DNA from: Gammaproteobacteria bacterium
GTDB lineage: Bacteria; Pseudomonadota; Gammaproteobacteria; SZUA-152
Length of the DNA: 40,647 nucleotides
Direction: 5' to 3'
Assembly (NCBI GenBank): GCA_029882975.1
Contig: JAOUJW010000044.1
Span: forward strand, 1 to 40,647
Position numbers and translations under genes: made by a program. The notes under the pieces are model-generated. The model did not search any database. It was not told where the DNA came from and saw only the letters and a list, made by a program, of their open reading frames with translations. Positions 1 to 6,826 of this stretch are shown piece by piece; position 1 is the first letter of the stretch, and each line of letters starts with the position of its first letter.

Positions 1-1
1 A

Positions 2-133
2 GCGGAGGTAGAAGCGGAGGTAGAAGCGGAGGTAGAAGCGGAGGTAGAAGCGGAGGTAGAAGCGGAGGTAGAAGCGGAGGTAGAAGCGGAGGTAGAAGCC
101 GAGGTAGAAGCGGAGGTAGAAGCCGAGGTAGAA
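2..133 (+). repeat. 12-bp minisatellite, 11 copies, coding for Ala-Glu-Val-Glu
   Basis: Eleven head-to-tail copies of GCGGAGGTAGAA run from the window edge to base 133. Copies 8, 10 and 11 or so differ only by GCG to GCC, which is silent. A few degenerate units follow to about base 187. The unit is a multiple of three, so copy-number changes keep the frame. The array may continue beyond the left edge. Confidence 0.95.
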
Positions 134-1027
134 GCAGATACCGAAGCGGAAGTTGTCGCTGAGATTGAAACGGAAGTAGAAGTTGCAATGGATGCCCAGA
201 CAGAAGTGGAATCTGAGACAGATCTCATTGATGTGGGCCTGGAAAATCCGATCGAAACAACACACAAAACGGATTTCCTGGATGAAGAACCGGAAAAACC
301 TCTAACAGTCTACAAAAAGGATGTTTTCTCCGTGTATCCTGCGGCTCCAGCAGAATCTCGAGGGATGGAAAAGTCAGAGGAACCGCTATCCACCGAAATC
401 CCATCAATACCGGATTCACTCAAATACACGGTATTTGGCACGGAAGCGGTCAGGGAAGCCTTGTCCCAGGCTGAGGTGGCCTTCACCCAAGCACCGGCTC
501 CCCTGGAGCTTGAACCACAGGAACCGGTTTTAGAACCAGAGCAATCCAACTCGTCGGTAACAGAAGTGCCAACTGTCCCGGAACCACAGAGTAAGCAGCC
601 AAGCATTCCGGATTGGGGGCAAAACAAGTTTCAGTGTCTCAGCTTCGATGTAGGAGGAACCACCATGGCGGCTCCCTTAGATCAATTGGACAGCGTGGTG
701 ACATGTAAAGGCAAGGTTCATTTTGTTCCGGGTCAGTCTCACTGGTTTCGAGGAATGTACCGTAATCGGGGTCTTACCGTGCGTATTATTGATTTGGATC
801 TTTTGATTAATCCCGAGGCTCAAGTTGATGAAAATATTAGATTTATAATGCTATTTGACCGGGGTCGCTGGGGTTTTGTATGTAACTCGGTGGATAGCAT
901 CTTTTCGTTGGAACCCGGCCAGGTTCGTTGGCAGCGTTCGACTCAAGTTCCTTGTATTTTGGGGACGGTGGTGGATCTGATGTGTCCCTTGCTGTGCCCG
1001 GACGAGCTGCGGCGAATGTTGGATTGA
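2..1027 (+). CDS. parP: ParP-like chemotaxis array protein with C-terminal CheW-like domain (5' end outside window)
   Basis: The reading frame is open from base 2 with no stop, so the ATG at 188 is probably internal and the true start lies upstream of the window. The N-terminal part is a run of Ala-Glu-Val-Glu tetrapeptides, then a Glu/Pro-rich low-complexity linker. From about base 626 a divergent CheW-like domain begins (FQCLSFDVGG, then RGLTVRIIDLDLLI). In ParP proteins a Pro/acidic N-terminal region and a C-terminal CheW-like (AIF) domain help the ATPase ParC place chemotaxis arrays at the pole. The order CheW-like, CheW, DUF2802 matches the end of the polar-flagellum che operon in Pseudomonas and Vibrio. 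The ParP name rests on that synteny and the domain layout. It could also be called a degenerate CheW protein. Confidence 0.75.
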   Translation, partial: AEVEAEVEAEVEAEVEAEVEAEVEAEVEAEVEAEVEAEVEAEVEADTEAEVVAEIETEVEVAMDAQTEVESETDLIDVGLENPIETTHKTDFLDEEPEKPLTVYKKDVFSVYPAAPAESRGMEKSEEPLSTEIPSIPDSLKYTVFGTEAVREALSQAEVAFTQAPAPLELEPQEPVLEPEQSNSSVTEVPTVPEPQSKQPSIPDWGQNKFQCLSFDVGGTTMAAPLDQLDSVVTCKGKVHFVPGQSHWFRGMYRNRGLTVRIIDLDLLINPEAQVDENIRFIMLFDRGRWGFVCNSVDSIFSLEPGQVRWQRSTQVPCILGTVVDLMCPLLCPDELRRMLD

Positions 1028-1098
1028 TTCTTAGTGGTATGGATTGTGCAGCTTTTAAACTTGGAAATTCTTGTTCGATCTGACTTTGGTAAGGAATT

Positions 1099-1578
1099 AT
1101 GGAAAATTCAGCGCAAAATTTTGCCGAAAACCCCATGGTCCGGTGGGTAACCTTCCACCTGGAAAATGAAAAATACGGCATAAATGTGATGCAGGTACAG
1201 GAAGTGTTGCGGGTGACGGAAATCGCACCTGTTCCCGGTGCCCCCGACTATGTTCTGGGGATTATCAATCTACGCGGTAATGTGGTCACGGTAATTGACT
1301 CGCGAAAACGTTTTGCCCTACCGGAAAAAGAGTCAGATGACGCAACTCGCATTGTGATTGTGGAAGTGGGCGAACAAGTGGTGGGGATTTTGGTTGACAG
1401 TGTTGCTGAGGTCGTGGAGCTGCGGCTGTCGGAGATTGAAACCGCACCCAATGTGGGTACGGAAGAAAGTGCCAAGTTCATCCAAGGTGTTGCCAGTGTG
1501 GATAGTGAGCTGCTCATCATTATTGATTTGAACAAGCTGCTAACTGACGAACAATGGATGGAAATGCTGGCCCTTTAG
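1099..1578 (+). CDS. cheW: CheW chemotaxis coupling protein
   Basis: This 159-residue protein is one CheW domain of normal length. The conserved core is visible as VRWVTFHLENEKYGINV near residue 14, then VLGIINLRGNVVTVID near residue 52. CheW links chemoreceptors to the kinase CheA in cytoplasmic arrays. The ATG has a TAAGGA ribosome-binding site a few bases upstream. The gene follows the ParP-like gene by 71 bp and precedes a small repeat protein and DUF2802, so it belongs to the flagellar che operon. Nothing is missing from the domain. This is the standard CheW, whereas the preceding gene has the divergent copy. Confidence 0.93.
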   Translation: MENSAQNFAENPMVRWVTFHLENEKYGINVMQVQEVLRVTEIAPVPGAPDYVLGIINLRGNVVTVIDSRKRFALPEKESDDATRIVIVEVGEQVVGILVDSVAEVVELRLSEIETAPNVGTEESAKFIQGVASVDSELLIIIDLNKLLTDEQWMEMLAL

Positions 1579-1612
1579 TTTTTCAAAGGCTTTAGGCGTA
1601 AGTGAGTGAAGT

Positions 1613-1888
1613 ATGATGGAAATCGGGAAAGTAGACACAGGCTTAATCGTTCACAAAGTCGATCCTAAAATCAAACCGGATAACGAACGAAAGGAAAACA
1701 ACAAACGGCAACAACCTCGAAAGAGGGATAAAGAGCCCTCAGCGGGAGTAGAGCCCTCAGCGGGAGTAGAGCCCTCAGCGGGAGTAGAGCCCTCAGCGGG
1801 AGTAGAGCCCTCAGCGGGAGTAGAGCCCTCAGCGGATAAAGCCCCTTCTGAAAACGGCGATACTCCGCACATCGATGATTATGTATAG
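1613..1888 (+). CDS. Small repeat protein in the chemotaxis operon, function unknown
   Basis: I do not recognise a family. The 91-residue product has a short ordered start (MMEIGKVDTGLIVHKVDPKI), a highly charged Lys/Arg/Asn/Gln stretch to about residue 41, five PSAGVE hexapeptides and an acidic tail. No signal peptide or membrane segment is visible. It sits 34 bp after cheW and 8 bp before the DUF2802 gene on the same strand, so it is probably co-transcribed. Support for coding comes from its operon position and the in-frame 18-bp repeat. The ribosome-binding site is weak, and start could be the second ATG. It may be a disordered linker or partner protein; this is inference. Confidence 0.6.
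   Translation: MMEIGKVDTGLIVHKVDPKIKPDNERKENNKRQQPRKRDKEPSAGVEPSAGVEPSAGVEPSAGVEPSAGVEPSADKAPSENGDTPHIDDYV
1733..1837 (+). repeat. 18-bp minisatellite, five full copies plus a partial, coding for PSAGVE
   Basis: Five exact copies of GAGCCCTCAGCGGGAGTA are followed by a partial sixth that ends at GCGGA. All copies are identical, which suggests recent expansion by slippage. The unit keeps the reading frame. The complementary strand is also open across the array in two frames, a by-product of the repeat. Confidence 0.95.
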
Positions 1889-1896
1889 GTGGTGAT

Positions 1897-2310
1897 ATGA
1901 CAAATGTAGCTGCATCAGTACCCATTGGATTTCTGACAACCATCATGATTGTATTTTGCGTGCTATCGGTGGGCGCATTCAGTACGCTTATTTTTGTGTA
2001 CTTGCGATTTCAGAAATTCGCCATGGAACAAGAGGCGGTAATCAATCGCCTTCACGATGATTTCAACGCCATGTGCGCGGCTGCAGTTGGGGTAGACAGT
2101 CACTTGGCGCGTCTGGAGGAACGAACCCGAACCCTATTACAACGCCAGGATCAACTGGAAATGCAAGAACCGGTGGGTGACAACTATCAGCACGCCATCA
2201 GTTTGGTCCGGAACGGCGCTGGTATTGACCAATTAATGAGTGATTGTGGTTTGGCTCGAGGCGAGGCTGAGTTATTGCTGTTGGCCGGTAGCATGGATCG
2301 GGTGAATTAA
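1897..2310 (+). CDS. DUF2802 membrane protein of the polar-flagellum chemotaxis operon
   Basis: This 137-residue protein has one N-terminal membrane segment (about residues 10-36, FLTTIMIVFCVLSVGAFSTL) and a coiled-coil-like Glu/Arg/Gln-rich stretch (residues 43-92). The C-terminal part, AISLVRNGAGIDQLMSDCG with GLARGEAELL, is the DUF2802 signature and looks like a helix-turn-helix-type fold. Its molecular role is not established to my knowledge. In Pseudomonas-type operons it directly follows cheW, as here with the repeat protein between. The ATG is preceded by GGTGGTGAT as ribosome-binding site. Family call is firm; function is open. Confidence 0.85.
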   Translation: MTNVAASVPIGFLTTIMIVFCVLSVGAFSTLIFVYLRFQKFAMEQEAVINRLHDDFNAMCAAAVGVDSHLARLEERTRTLLQRQDQLEMQEPVGDNYQHAISLVRNGAGIDQLMSDCGLARGEAELLLLAGSMDRVN

Positions 2311-2350
2311 ATCAAACAGTATTCATTACCGTCATACCAGAAAAAAAGTA

Positions 2351-3274
2351 ATGCCAGAAAAAAAATGGTATACCCGGCGGGGCCGGGAAATTCGGGGTCC
2401 GTATCCGGAAGCGGAAATTCAACGCTTTCTGCTATTGGGAAGAATAACCCCTGAAGACAACATTAGCGTGGACCAATTCAATTGGCGCACCGTGGCGGAT
2501 TTACCGCACCTGATTCCCGAAGAGCTGACACTGGACCTTAGTGTGGCGGAGAACCGCGAGCGTCTGGAAGCCCGTCGCAGAAAAGCCGATGAACGAGCAG
2601 TGGATCGACGCCAACAATATCGAGACCCCATAGCCGATCGTCGAACTGAAACCCCATCCCCCTCTCCAACAACCTTAATGGGGAAAAATTCTCCATCCCG
2701 CGAGCTGGTTATTTTCCGGTCTTTGTTTACCTTGTTACTACTGGGGGTTGGGGTGTATGCCGGCTTGGTGCTTACCGGAGCAGAGTCGCCTCAACCCGCT
2801 GATTGTTTTGTCCCTGCAGCTCCTGGTGTGAATTGGAGCTATTGTGTGATGGATTCTTTGCAATTAGATCATCGCAATTTACAGGGAATGCGCTTGGACC
2901 ATGGTGTGTTCCGTAATGCGGATTTCTCCGGTGCGGATCTAAACGGAGCTGATTTGTCTCATAGCCACTTCACTGCGGTGAATTTTAATCTGGCCAATTT
3001 GAATCGGGTTCGATTGGCCGCTACTGTTTTAACCGCAGCAGATCTCTCCGGGGCAGATTTAAGAGCTGTGGATTTGTCCGGTGCCGTGTTACCGCAGGCG
3101 AATTTACGTCAGGCGGATTTGCGTGGTGCCGATCTGCGTGGGGCAATTTTGACGGGCGCGAAAATGGAATCGACTCTCCTGGATGGAGCGAAGCTGGACG
3201 GGGCAGTGTGGGTGGATAAGCGAGTCTGTGGCCCGAACTCAGTAGGAATTTGCCGGCTCATACCTGATGGTTGA
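2351..3274 (+). CDS. GYF-like domain, transmembrane and pentapeptide-repeat protein
   Basis: Three parts are visible in 307 residues. Residues 1-60 form a GYF_2 (DUF4339) domain: KKWYTRRGREIRGPY, then an aliphatic and acidic body ending with WRTVADLPHLIP. A charged linker follows. One membrane segment lies near residues 122-143 (FRSLFTLLLLGVGVYAGLVL). The C-terminal half (about residues 170-290) is built of pentapeptide repeats of the A(D/N)LxG type (ADFSGADLNGADLS), which fold into a right-handed beta-helix. With one membrane pass the beta-helix should be periplasmic if the GYF part is cytoplasmic. The gene lies 40 bp after the DUF2802 gene and probably ends the operon. The ribosome-binding site is poor. 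Function unknown; a protein-binding scaffold is a guess. Confidence 0.82.
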   Translation: MPEKKWYTRRGREIRGPYPEAEIQRFLLLGRITPEDNISVDQFNWRTVADLPHLIPEELTLDLSVAENRERLEARRRKADERAVDRRQQYRDPIADRRTETPSPSPTTLMGKNSPSRELVIFRSLFTLLLLGVGVYAGLVLTGAESPQPADCFVPAAPGVNWSYCVMDSLQLDHRNLQGMRLDHGVFRNADFSGADLNGADLSHSHFTAVNFNLANLNRVRLAATVLTAADLSGADLRAVDLSGAVLPQANLRQADLRGADLRGAILTGAKMESTLLDGAKLDGAVWVDKRVCGPNSVGICRLIPDG

Positions 3275-3277
3275 AAC

Positions 3278-3832
3278 TTAGAAAGATTCGGTCGTGTATC
3301 TGGACACCTGTATTTGTTTGGACCAGTAGTTGTCACTTAGACCGGCTTTGCGTTTTAAATGGATCCAGAATTGGCTTTTCTCAGGCAGTTGTTCCCAAAC
3401 CGAGGGTAAAAATGTAGCTCGGTGACCGCCTGCCTCCAGGATTAAACCATCCTCTCCGGGATTTATTATTTCCAACAACTCTTGTTCCGAAGTAAACCGT
3501 AAGGCACAAGGCGGATTAAGGACCGAAATTTTTATGTGCAACAAGTCTCTTTCCGTTTGAGTCAGGGGAGGGAAGCGCGGATCCTTGAACGCCGCGCTGT
3601 GTGCATTATAAGCCACATCCAGAACCAAAGGTTGTCGGGCTTCCAATGTACCCATGCAACCGCGCAACTGTTGCTCGATTGTCAGGGTAACAAAACTGGC
3701 TCGGTGCTGTTGTAACGTTGGGTTGAAAGCGTTTAAATCCAGGTCGATACGGTGTTTGTGCCGCGATGCTAAACCGTAATCAATGGCGGCTGCGGCGGTG
3801 TGGAGTAAGTTTTCCCGGTCCTCTTTATCCAC
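3278..3832 (-). CDS. amrA: AmmeMemoRadiSam system protein A (AMMECR1 domain)
   Basis: The 184-residue protein is a single AMMECR1 domain. The hallmark LRGCMG occurs at residues 56-61, followed by AYNAHSAAFKDPRFPPLT, which is typical of bacterial AmrA. The family is homologous to human AMMECR1. Its reaction and substrate are, as far as I know, not firmly established. The gene starts 18 bp after the end of amrB on the same strand, so the two are an operon. amrS is divergent. The gene ends only 3 bp from the convergent pentapeptide-repeat gene with no visible terminator between them. Confidence 0.92.
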   Translation of the reverse strand: MDKEDRENLLHTAAAAIDYGLASRHKHRIDLDLNAFNPTLQQHRASFVTLTIEQQLRGCMGTLEARQPLVLDVAYNAHSAAFKDPRFPPLTQTERDLLHIKISVLNPPCALRFTSEQELLEIINPGEDGLILEAGGHRATFLPSVWEQLPEKSQFWIHLKRKAGLSDNYWSKQIQVSRYTTESF

Positions 3833-3850
3833 GATCTTTTTAACTCCACT

Positions 3851-4636
3851 CTATTGTGCTTCGACCACAAATGCTGCGTAACCCACCACCTCATGGCGTG
3901 GGCCGGCCGTATCACCGGAGTTTCGACAATCCACCAAAGTGGCTTTGAGCGATTTGCGTTTCAACAAGCACAGCAGTCCTTTCAGTGGAACCGCGCCGCA
4001 GGCATGTTGGGAATCAATCTTGTTTATGTCAAGGGACTCAATGGCTTGGCAAGTCACCGCATCCAACCGTTTGGCGGTTTCGTAGTCATGGTAATGGCTC
4101 AAATCAGAACTGATGACTATCAATGTTTCTTCTCCACCCCAAAGTTGCTCCAGCAGTATAGCCACTTGATCTTGAGGGCAGTCGCCCACTACGATGGGTA
4201 CCAGACTGAAACGATCCAATGCCATTTGTAAAAAAGGTAAATGTACTTCAAGACTGTGTTCCAAGCTATGTGCTTGATCCATCACTTTCACAAAGGGTAG
4301 AGTCGTCGCGGATTCGATGGCCGCTTGATCCAGGGGGATGTCTCCCAGTGGTGTGGCAAACGCCGTTGCACCACTGCAAGCGCAGCCAAAAAGGGGGACG
4401 CGATGTGACGGGCCCAGCAACACCACCCGGGTAATGCTGGAGCGTACCGTCTCCAGACGTCGGTAGGCACTGGCGGCTACCGGTCCGGAATAAATATAAC
4501 CGGCATGAGGGGCTATGATCGCCTTGGGAGCAACACTTTGCATCGATACCGGCTGCAACAGAGTTTGCAATGTCTGCCGTAATTGTTGCGGATCACCAGG
4601 ATAAAACATGTTAGAAACAGCAGCTTGGCGTATCAT
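3851..4636 (-). CDS. amrB: AmmeMemoRadiSam system protein B (MEMO family)
   Basis: The 261-residue protein is a full-length MEMO domain, related to nonhaem iron dioxygenases such as LigB and to human MEMO1. Candidate metal ligands are conserved: H44 in IAPHAGY, H78 in GPSHR and C213 in HACGAVP. The segment SSDLSHYHDY (residues 176-185) and the HSLEVHLPF motif are also typical. Human MEMO1 binds metal with equivalent His and Cys residues; what the bacterial protein does is unknown to me. It is the first gene of a leftward amrB-amrA operon and is transcribed from the 110-bp region shared with amrS. Confidence 0.92.
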   Translation of the reverse strand: MIRQAAVSNMFYPGDPQQLRQTLQTLLQPVSMQSVAPKAIIAPHAGYIYSGPVAASAYRRLETVRSSITRVVLLGPSHRVPLFGCACSGATAFATPLGDIPLDQAAIESATTLPFVKVMDQAHSLEHSLEVHLPFLQMALDRFSLVPIVVGDCPQDQVAILLEQLWGGEETLIVISSDLSHYHDYETAKRLDAVTCQAIESLDINKIDSQHACGAVPLKGLLCLLKRKSLKATLVDCRNSGDTAGPRHEVVGYAAFVVEAQ

Positions 4637-4746
4637 CTTGGGTATCCCGGTGCATGTCGATTTTTAAGTAAGCTGTTGATGGAGAAATACTAAAAAAAGG
4701 TCGCAAAACCCATTATATTTAAAGTATAGGCAATTGTTACAACATA
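4637..4746. promoter_or_regulatory. Shared divergent control region of amrB and amrS, with a direct repeat at the amrS start
   Basis: This AT-rich 110-bp interval must hold promoters for both directions. An AT-rich stretch CATTATATTTAAAGTATAGG is a candidate -10 area. The decamer TGTTACAACA occurs twice, at 4735-4744 and 4748-4757, 13 bp apart, with the second copy overlapping the first possible amrS start codon. That spacing places both copies nearly on one face of the helix, so they could be a regulator site. Promoter assignment is inference. Confidence 0.4.
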
Positions 4747-5853
4747 ATGTTACAACAGGCGCGCATGCACAGTCATCACACAGTACCAACTCAATATTGG
4801 CATAAACTGGAGCAGGGGGATCGAGTCCAGTGCGATCTTTGCCCACGTTATTGCACACTCCACGAAGGCCAGCAGGGCTTGTGTTTCATTCGTGCCTGTC
4901 AAGACCAGAAAATTGTACTCACCAGCTATGGCCGCTCCAGCGGTTTTTGTGTTGACCCCATAGAAAAGAAGCCCTTAAACCATTTTTATCCCGGTACATC
5001 GGTGTTGTCATTCGGTACTGCCGGATGCAATCTCGCCTGCAAATTTTGCCAAAACTGGGACATGAGCAAATCTCGGGAAATGGATACTCTGGCAGGGACG
5101 GCCACTCCGGAGCAATTGGCACGAGCGGCACAGACACTGCGTTGTAAAAGTGTTGCTTACACGTACAACGACCCGGTTATATTTTTGGAGTACGCGGTCG
5201 ATGTGGCACAAGCCTGCCATGAGGTGGGTGTTAAGTCCGTTGCCGTTTCCGCAGGTTATATTTGTGAAAAACCGCGGGAGCTTTTTTTCAAACATATGGA
5301 CGCAGCTAATATTGACCTGAAAGCCTTCACTGAGCGTTTCTATTACAAACTTACCGGTGCCCACATGCAAAATGTGTTGGATACCCTGTTGTACATCAAA
5401 CACCACACGCAAGTGTGGCTGGAAATCACCACCTTGTTAATACTCGGAGAAAACGACTCCGATAAAGAACTCCATGAACTTAGCAACTGGGTCCGTGAAA
5501 ACCTGGGCTCGGAAGTCCCGCTGCACTTCACCGCGTTTCATCCCGACTGGAAAATGAAAGACCACCCGTCAACACCGGCCGCCACATTACTTAAAGCGCG
5601 AAACATCGCCTTGGAAAACGGCTTGCAGCATGTTTATGTGGGTAATGTCCACGCCGAGGCCGCCGACAGCACCTACTGCACAAACTGCGGCCACAAGGTC
5701 ATTGGGCGGGATTGGTATGAATTGAAAGCCTGGCATCTCGACGTCAAAGGCTGTTGTGACAAGTGCGGCCATGTCCTGGCAGGACATTTTGACCCACAGC
5801 CGGGGGAGTGGGGGGCAAAGCGATTACCAGTGAGGATGGAGGATTTTGTGTAG
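4747..5853 (+). CDS. amrS: AmmeMemoRadiSam system radical SAM enzyme
   Basis: The 368-residue protein carries the radical SAM cluster motif CX3CX2C at C94, C98 and C101 (GCNLACKFCQNW). Extra cysteine groups lie at the N-terminus (CDLCPRYC and GLC) and at the C-terminus (YCTNCG and CCDKCGH), which could bind zinc or more iron-sulfur clusters. The core resembles pyruvate-formate-lyase activating enzymes, as expected for this family. Its substrate is not established. It is divergent from amrB-amrA. Translation may start at ATG 4747 or at ATG 4765; the latter has an AGG seven bases upstream and gives a shorter N-terminus closer to the family. The DUF455 gene follows on the same strand. Confidence 0.93.
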   Translation: MLQQARMHSHHTVPTQYWHKLEQGDRVQCDLCPRYCTLHEGQQGLCFIRACQDQKIVLTSYGRSSGFCVDPIEKKPLNHFYPGTSVLSFGTAGCNLACKFCQNWDMSKSREMDTLAGTATPEQLARAAQTLRCKSVAYTYNDPVIFLEYAVDVAQACHEVGVKSVAVSAGYICEKPRELFFKHMDAANIDLKAFTERFYYKLTGAHMQNVLDTLLYIKHHTQVWLEITTLLILGENDSDKELHELSNWVRENLGSEVPLHFTAFHPDWKMKDHPSTPAATLLKARNIALENGLQHVYVGNVHAEAADSTYCTNCGHKVIGRDWYELKAWHLDVKGCCDKCGHVLAGHFDPQPGEWGAKRLPVRMEDFV

Positions 5854-5930
5854 GGGGTGCATGTTTTGTGCTCACTTGGGTGCTGAAGGTTAATTCGATG
5901 CTGGATTGGTACTTAATCAAAATTATTCCG

Positions 5931-5953
5931 CCCCCAAACCCAAACCCAAACCC
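5931..5953 (+). repeat. (CCCAAA)n tract: four C-runs, G-quadruplex-capable on the opposite strand
   Basis: A C5 run and three C3 runs are separated by exactly AAA. The complementary strand therefore has four G-runs spaced by TTT, which fits the usual four-run quadruplex pattern and resembles telomeric repeats. More C-runs follow at about 5967-5995. The tract lies just before, or within, the start of the DUF455 gene and would read Lys-Pro repeats in its frame. Confidence 0.85.
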
Positions 5954-6019
5954 AAACTTGATACTATCCCCCCCAACCCGGATAATCCCCCCTTAACCAT
6001 CAAACCCTCTGGATACTAC

Positions 6020-6826
6020 GTGTTTTTCGAAAAAGTCCTCAATTGCCTGCAAATCAACGACCCCCAACAAAAAACCCAAACTTGTGAGCAATTATGGCGG
6101 GAGTGGCAGTCAGGTCACTTTGGGAAGACCGATTTCCATCAACCTTTGGAACACAGCGAATATGAGGTAGGACACCCGCAAAAACCCCGCTTGGTTCATC
6201 CGCGCGAATTACCCAAGCGCAGTGTGCATACCCCACAGGGTATTGCCACCATGGTGCATGCATTTGCTCACATTGAATTCAATGCGATCAATTTGGCATT
6301 AGATGCGGTTTATCGATTTCGTGGCTTGCCCGCGCAGTATTATGATGATTGGCTCAGAATTGCTGCAGAGGAGGCTTATCATTTCAAATTACTGCAAGGA
6401 GCGTTGCATACTCGCGGATTCCATTACGGTGATTTTGATGCTCACAACGGTTTGTGGGATATGGCGATGCGTACAGCTCATGATCCTCTGGTACGCATGG
6501 CAGTGATTCCAAGGGGCTTAGAGGCTCGTGGTCTGGATGTTACTCCGGCGATTTTGGAAAAATTTCGTGCCGTGCAGGAGAATGACCTGGTGCAGATTCT
6601 GGAGATTATTTTGCGTGATGAAATCGGTCATGTACATTGCGGTACATATTGGTTCAATTACCTTTGCGAGCGAGATGGTGTGTCATCACAAGAGACCTTT
6701 GAGCGATTGGTGAGACAATACGGCAAGGAAGGGGTAAAATCCCCCTTACATCGGCAAGCCAGGATACAGGCCGGGTTTAGCGAAGCGGAGTTGCTTTTTT
6801 TGGAAGGGTTAGAAGGATTGGAATGA
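6020..6826 (+). CDS. Ferritin-like DUF455 protein, probable diiron protein
   Basis: Numbered from GTG 6020, the 268-residue product has a ferritin-like four-helix diiron pattern: E86 (HIEFNAI), E118 with H121 (EEAYHF), E168 (LEARG) and E201 with H204 (DEIGHV). These are two ExxH pairs plus two single Glu, as in DUF455 (COG2833) proteins. No reaction is known for the family; diiron oxidase or hydroxylase chemistry is inference. The frame stays open upstream to TTG 5906, which would add a proline-rich 38-residue tail including KPKPKPK. I prefer GTG 6020 because family members begin near FFEKVLNCL. It is 166 bp after amrS and overlaps the lipoprotein gene by 4 bp. Confidence 0.82.
   Translation: MFFEKVLNCLQINDPQQKTQTCEQLWREWQSGHFGKTDFHQPLEHSEYEVGHPQKPRLVHPRELPKRSVHTPQGIATMVHAFAHIEFNAINLALDAVYRFRGLPAQYYDDWLRIAAEEAYHFKLLQGALHTRGFHYGDFDAHNGLWDMAMRTAHDPLVRMAVIPRGLEARGLDVTPAILEKFRAVQENDLVQILEIILRDEIGHVHCGTYWFNYLCERDGVSSQETFERLVRQYGKEGVKSPLHRQARIQAGFSEAELLFLEGLEGLE

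Noticed and set aside
1-1837. Short tandem repeats as possible CRISPR arrays
   Set aside because: Units are contiguous without spacers and keep a coding frame; no cas genes are near.
1651-1946. Two leftward frames across the 18-bp repeat
   Set aside because: They are open only because the repeat unit has no stop in several frames, and they oppose a consistent rightward operon.
5808-5996. Rightward 62-codon frame overlapping the amrS end
   Set aside because: It overlaps two better supported genes and consists of proline-rich low-complexity sequence from the C-rich tract.
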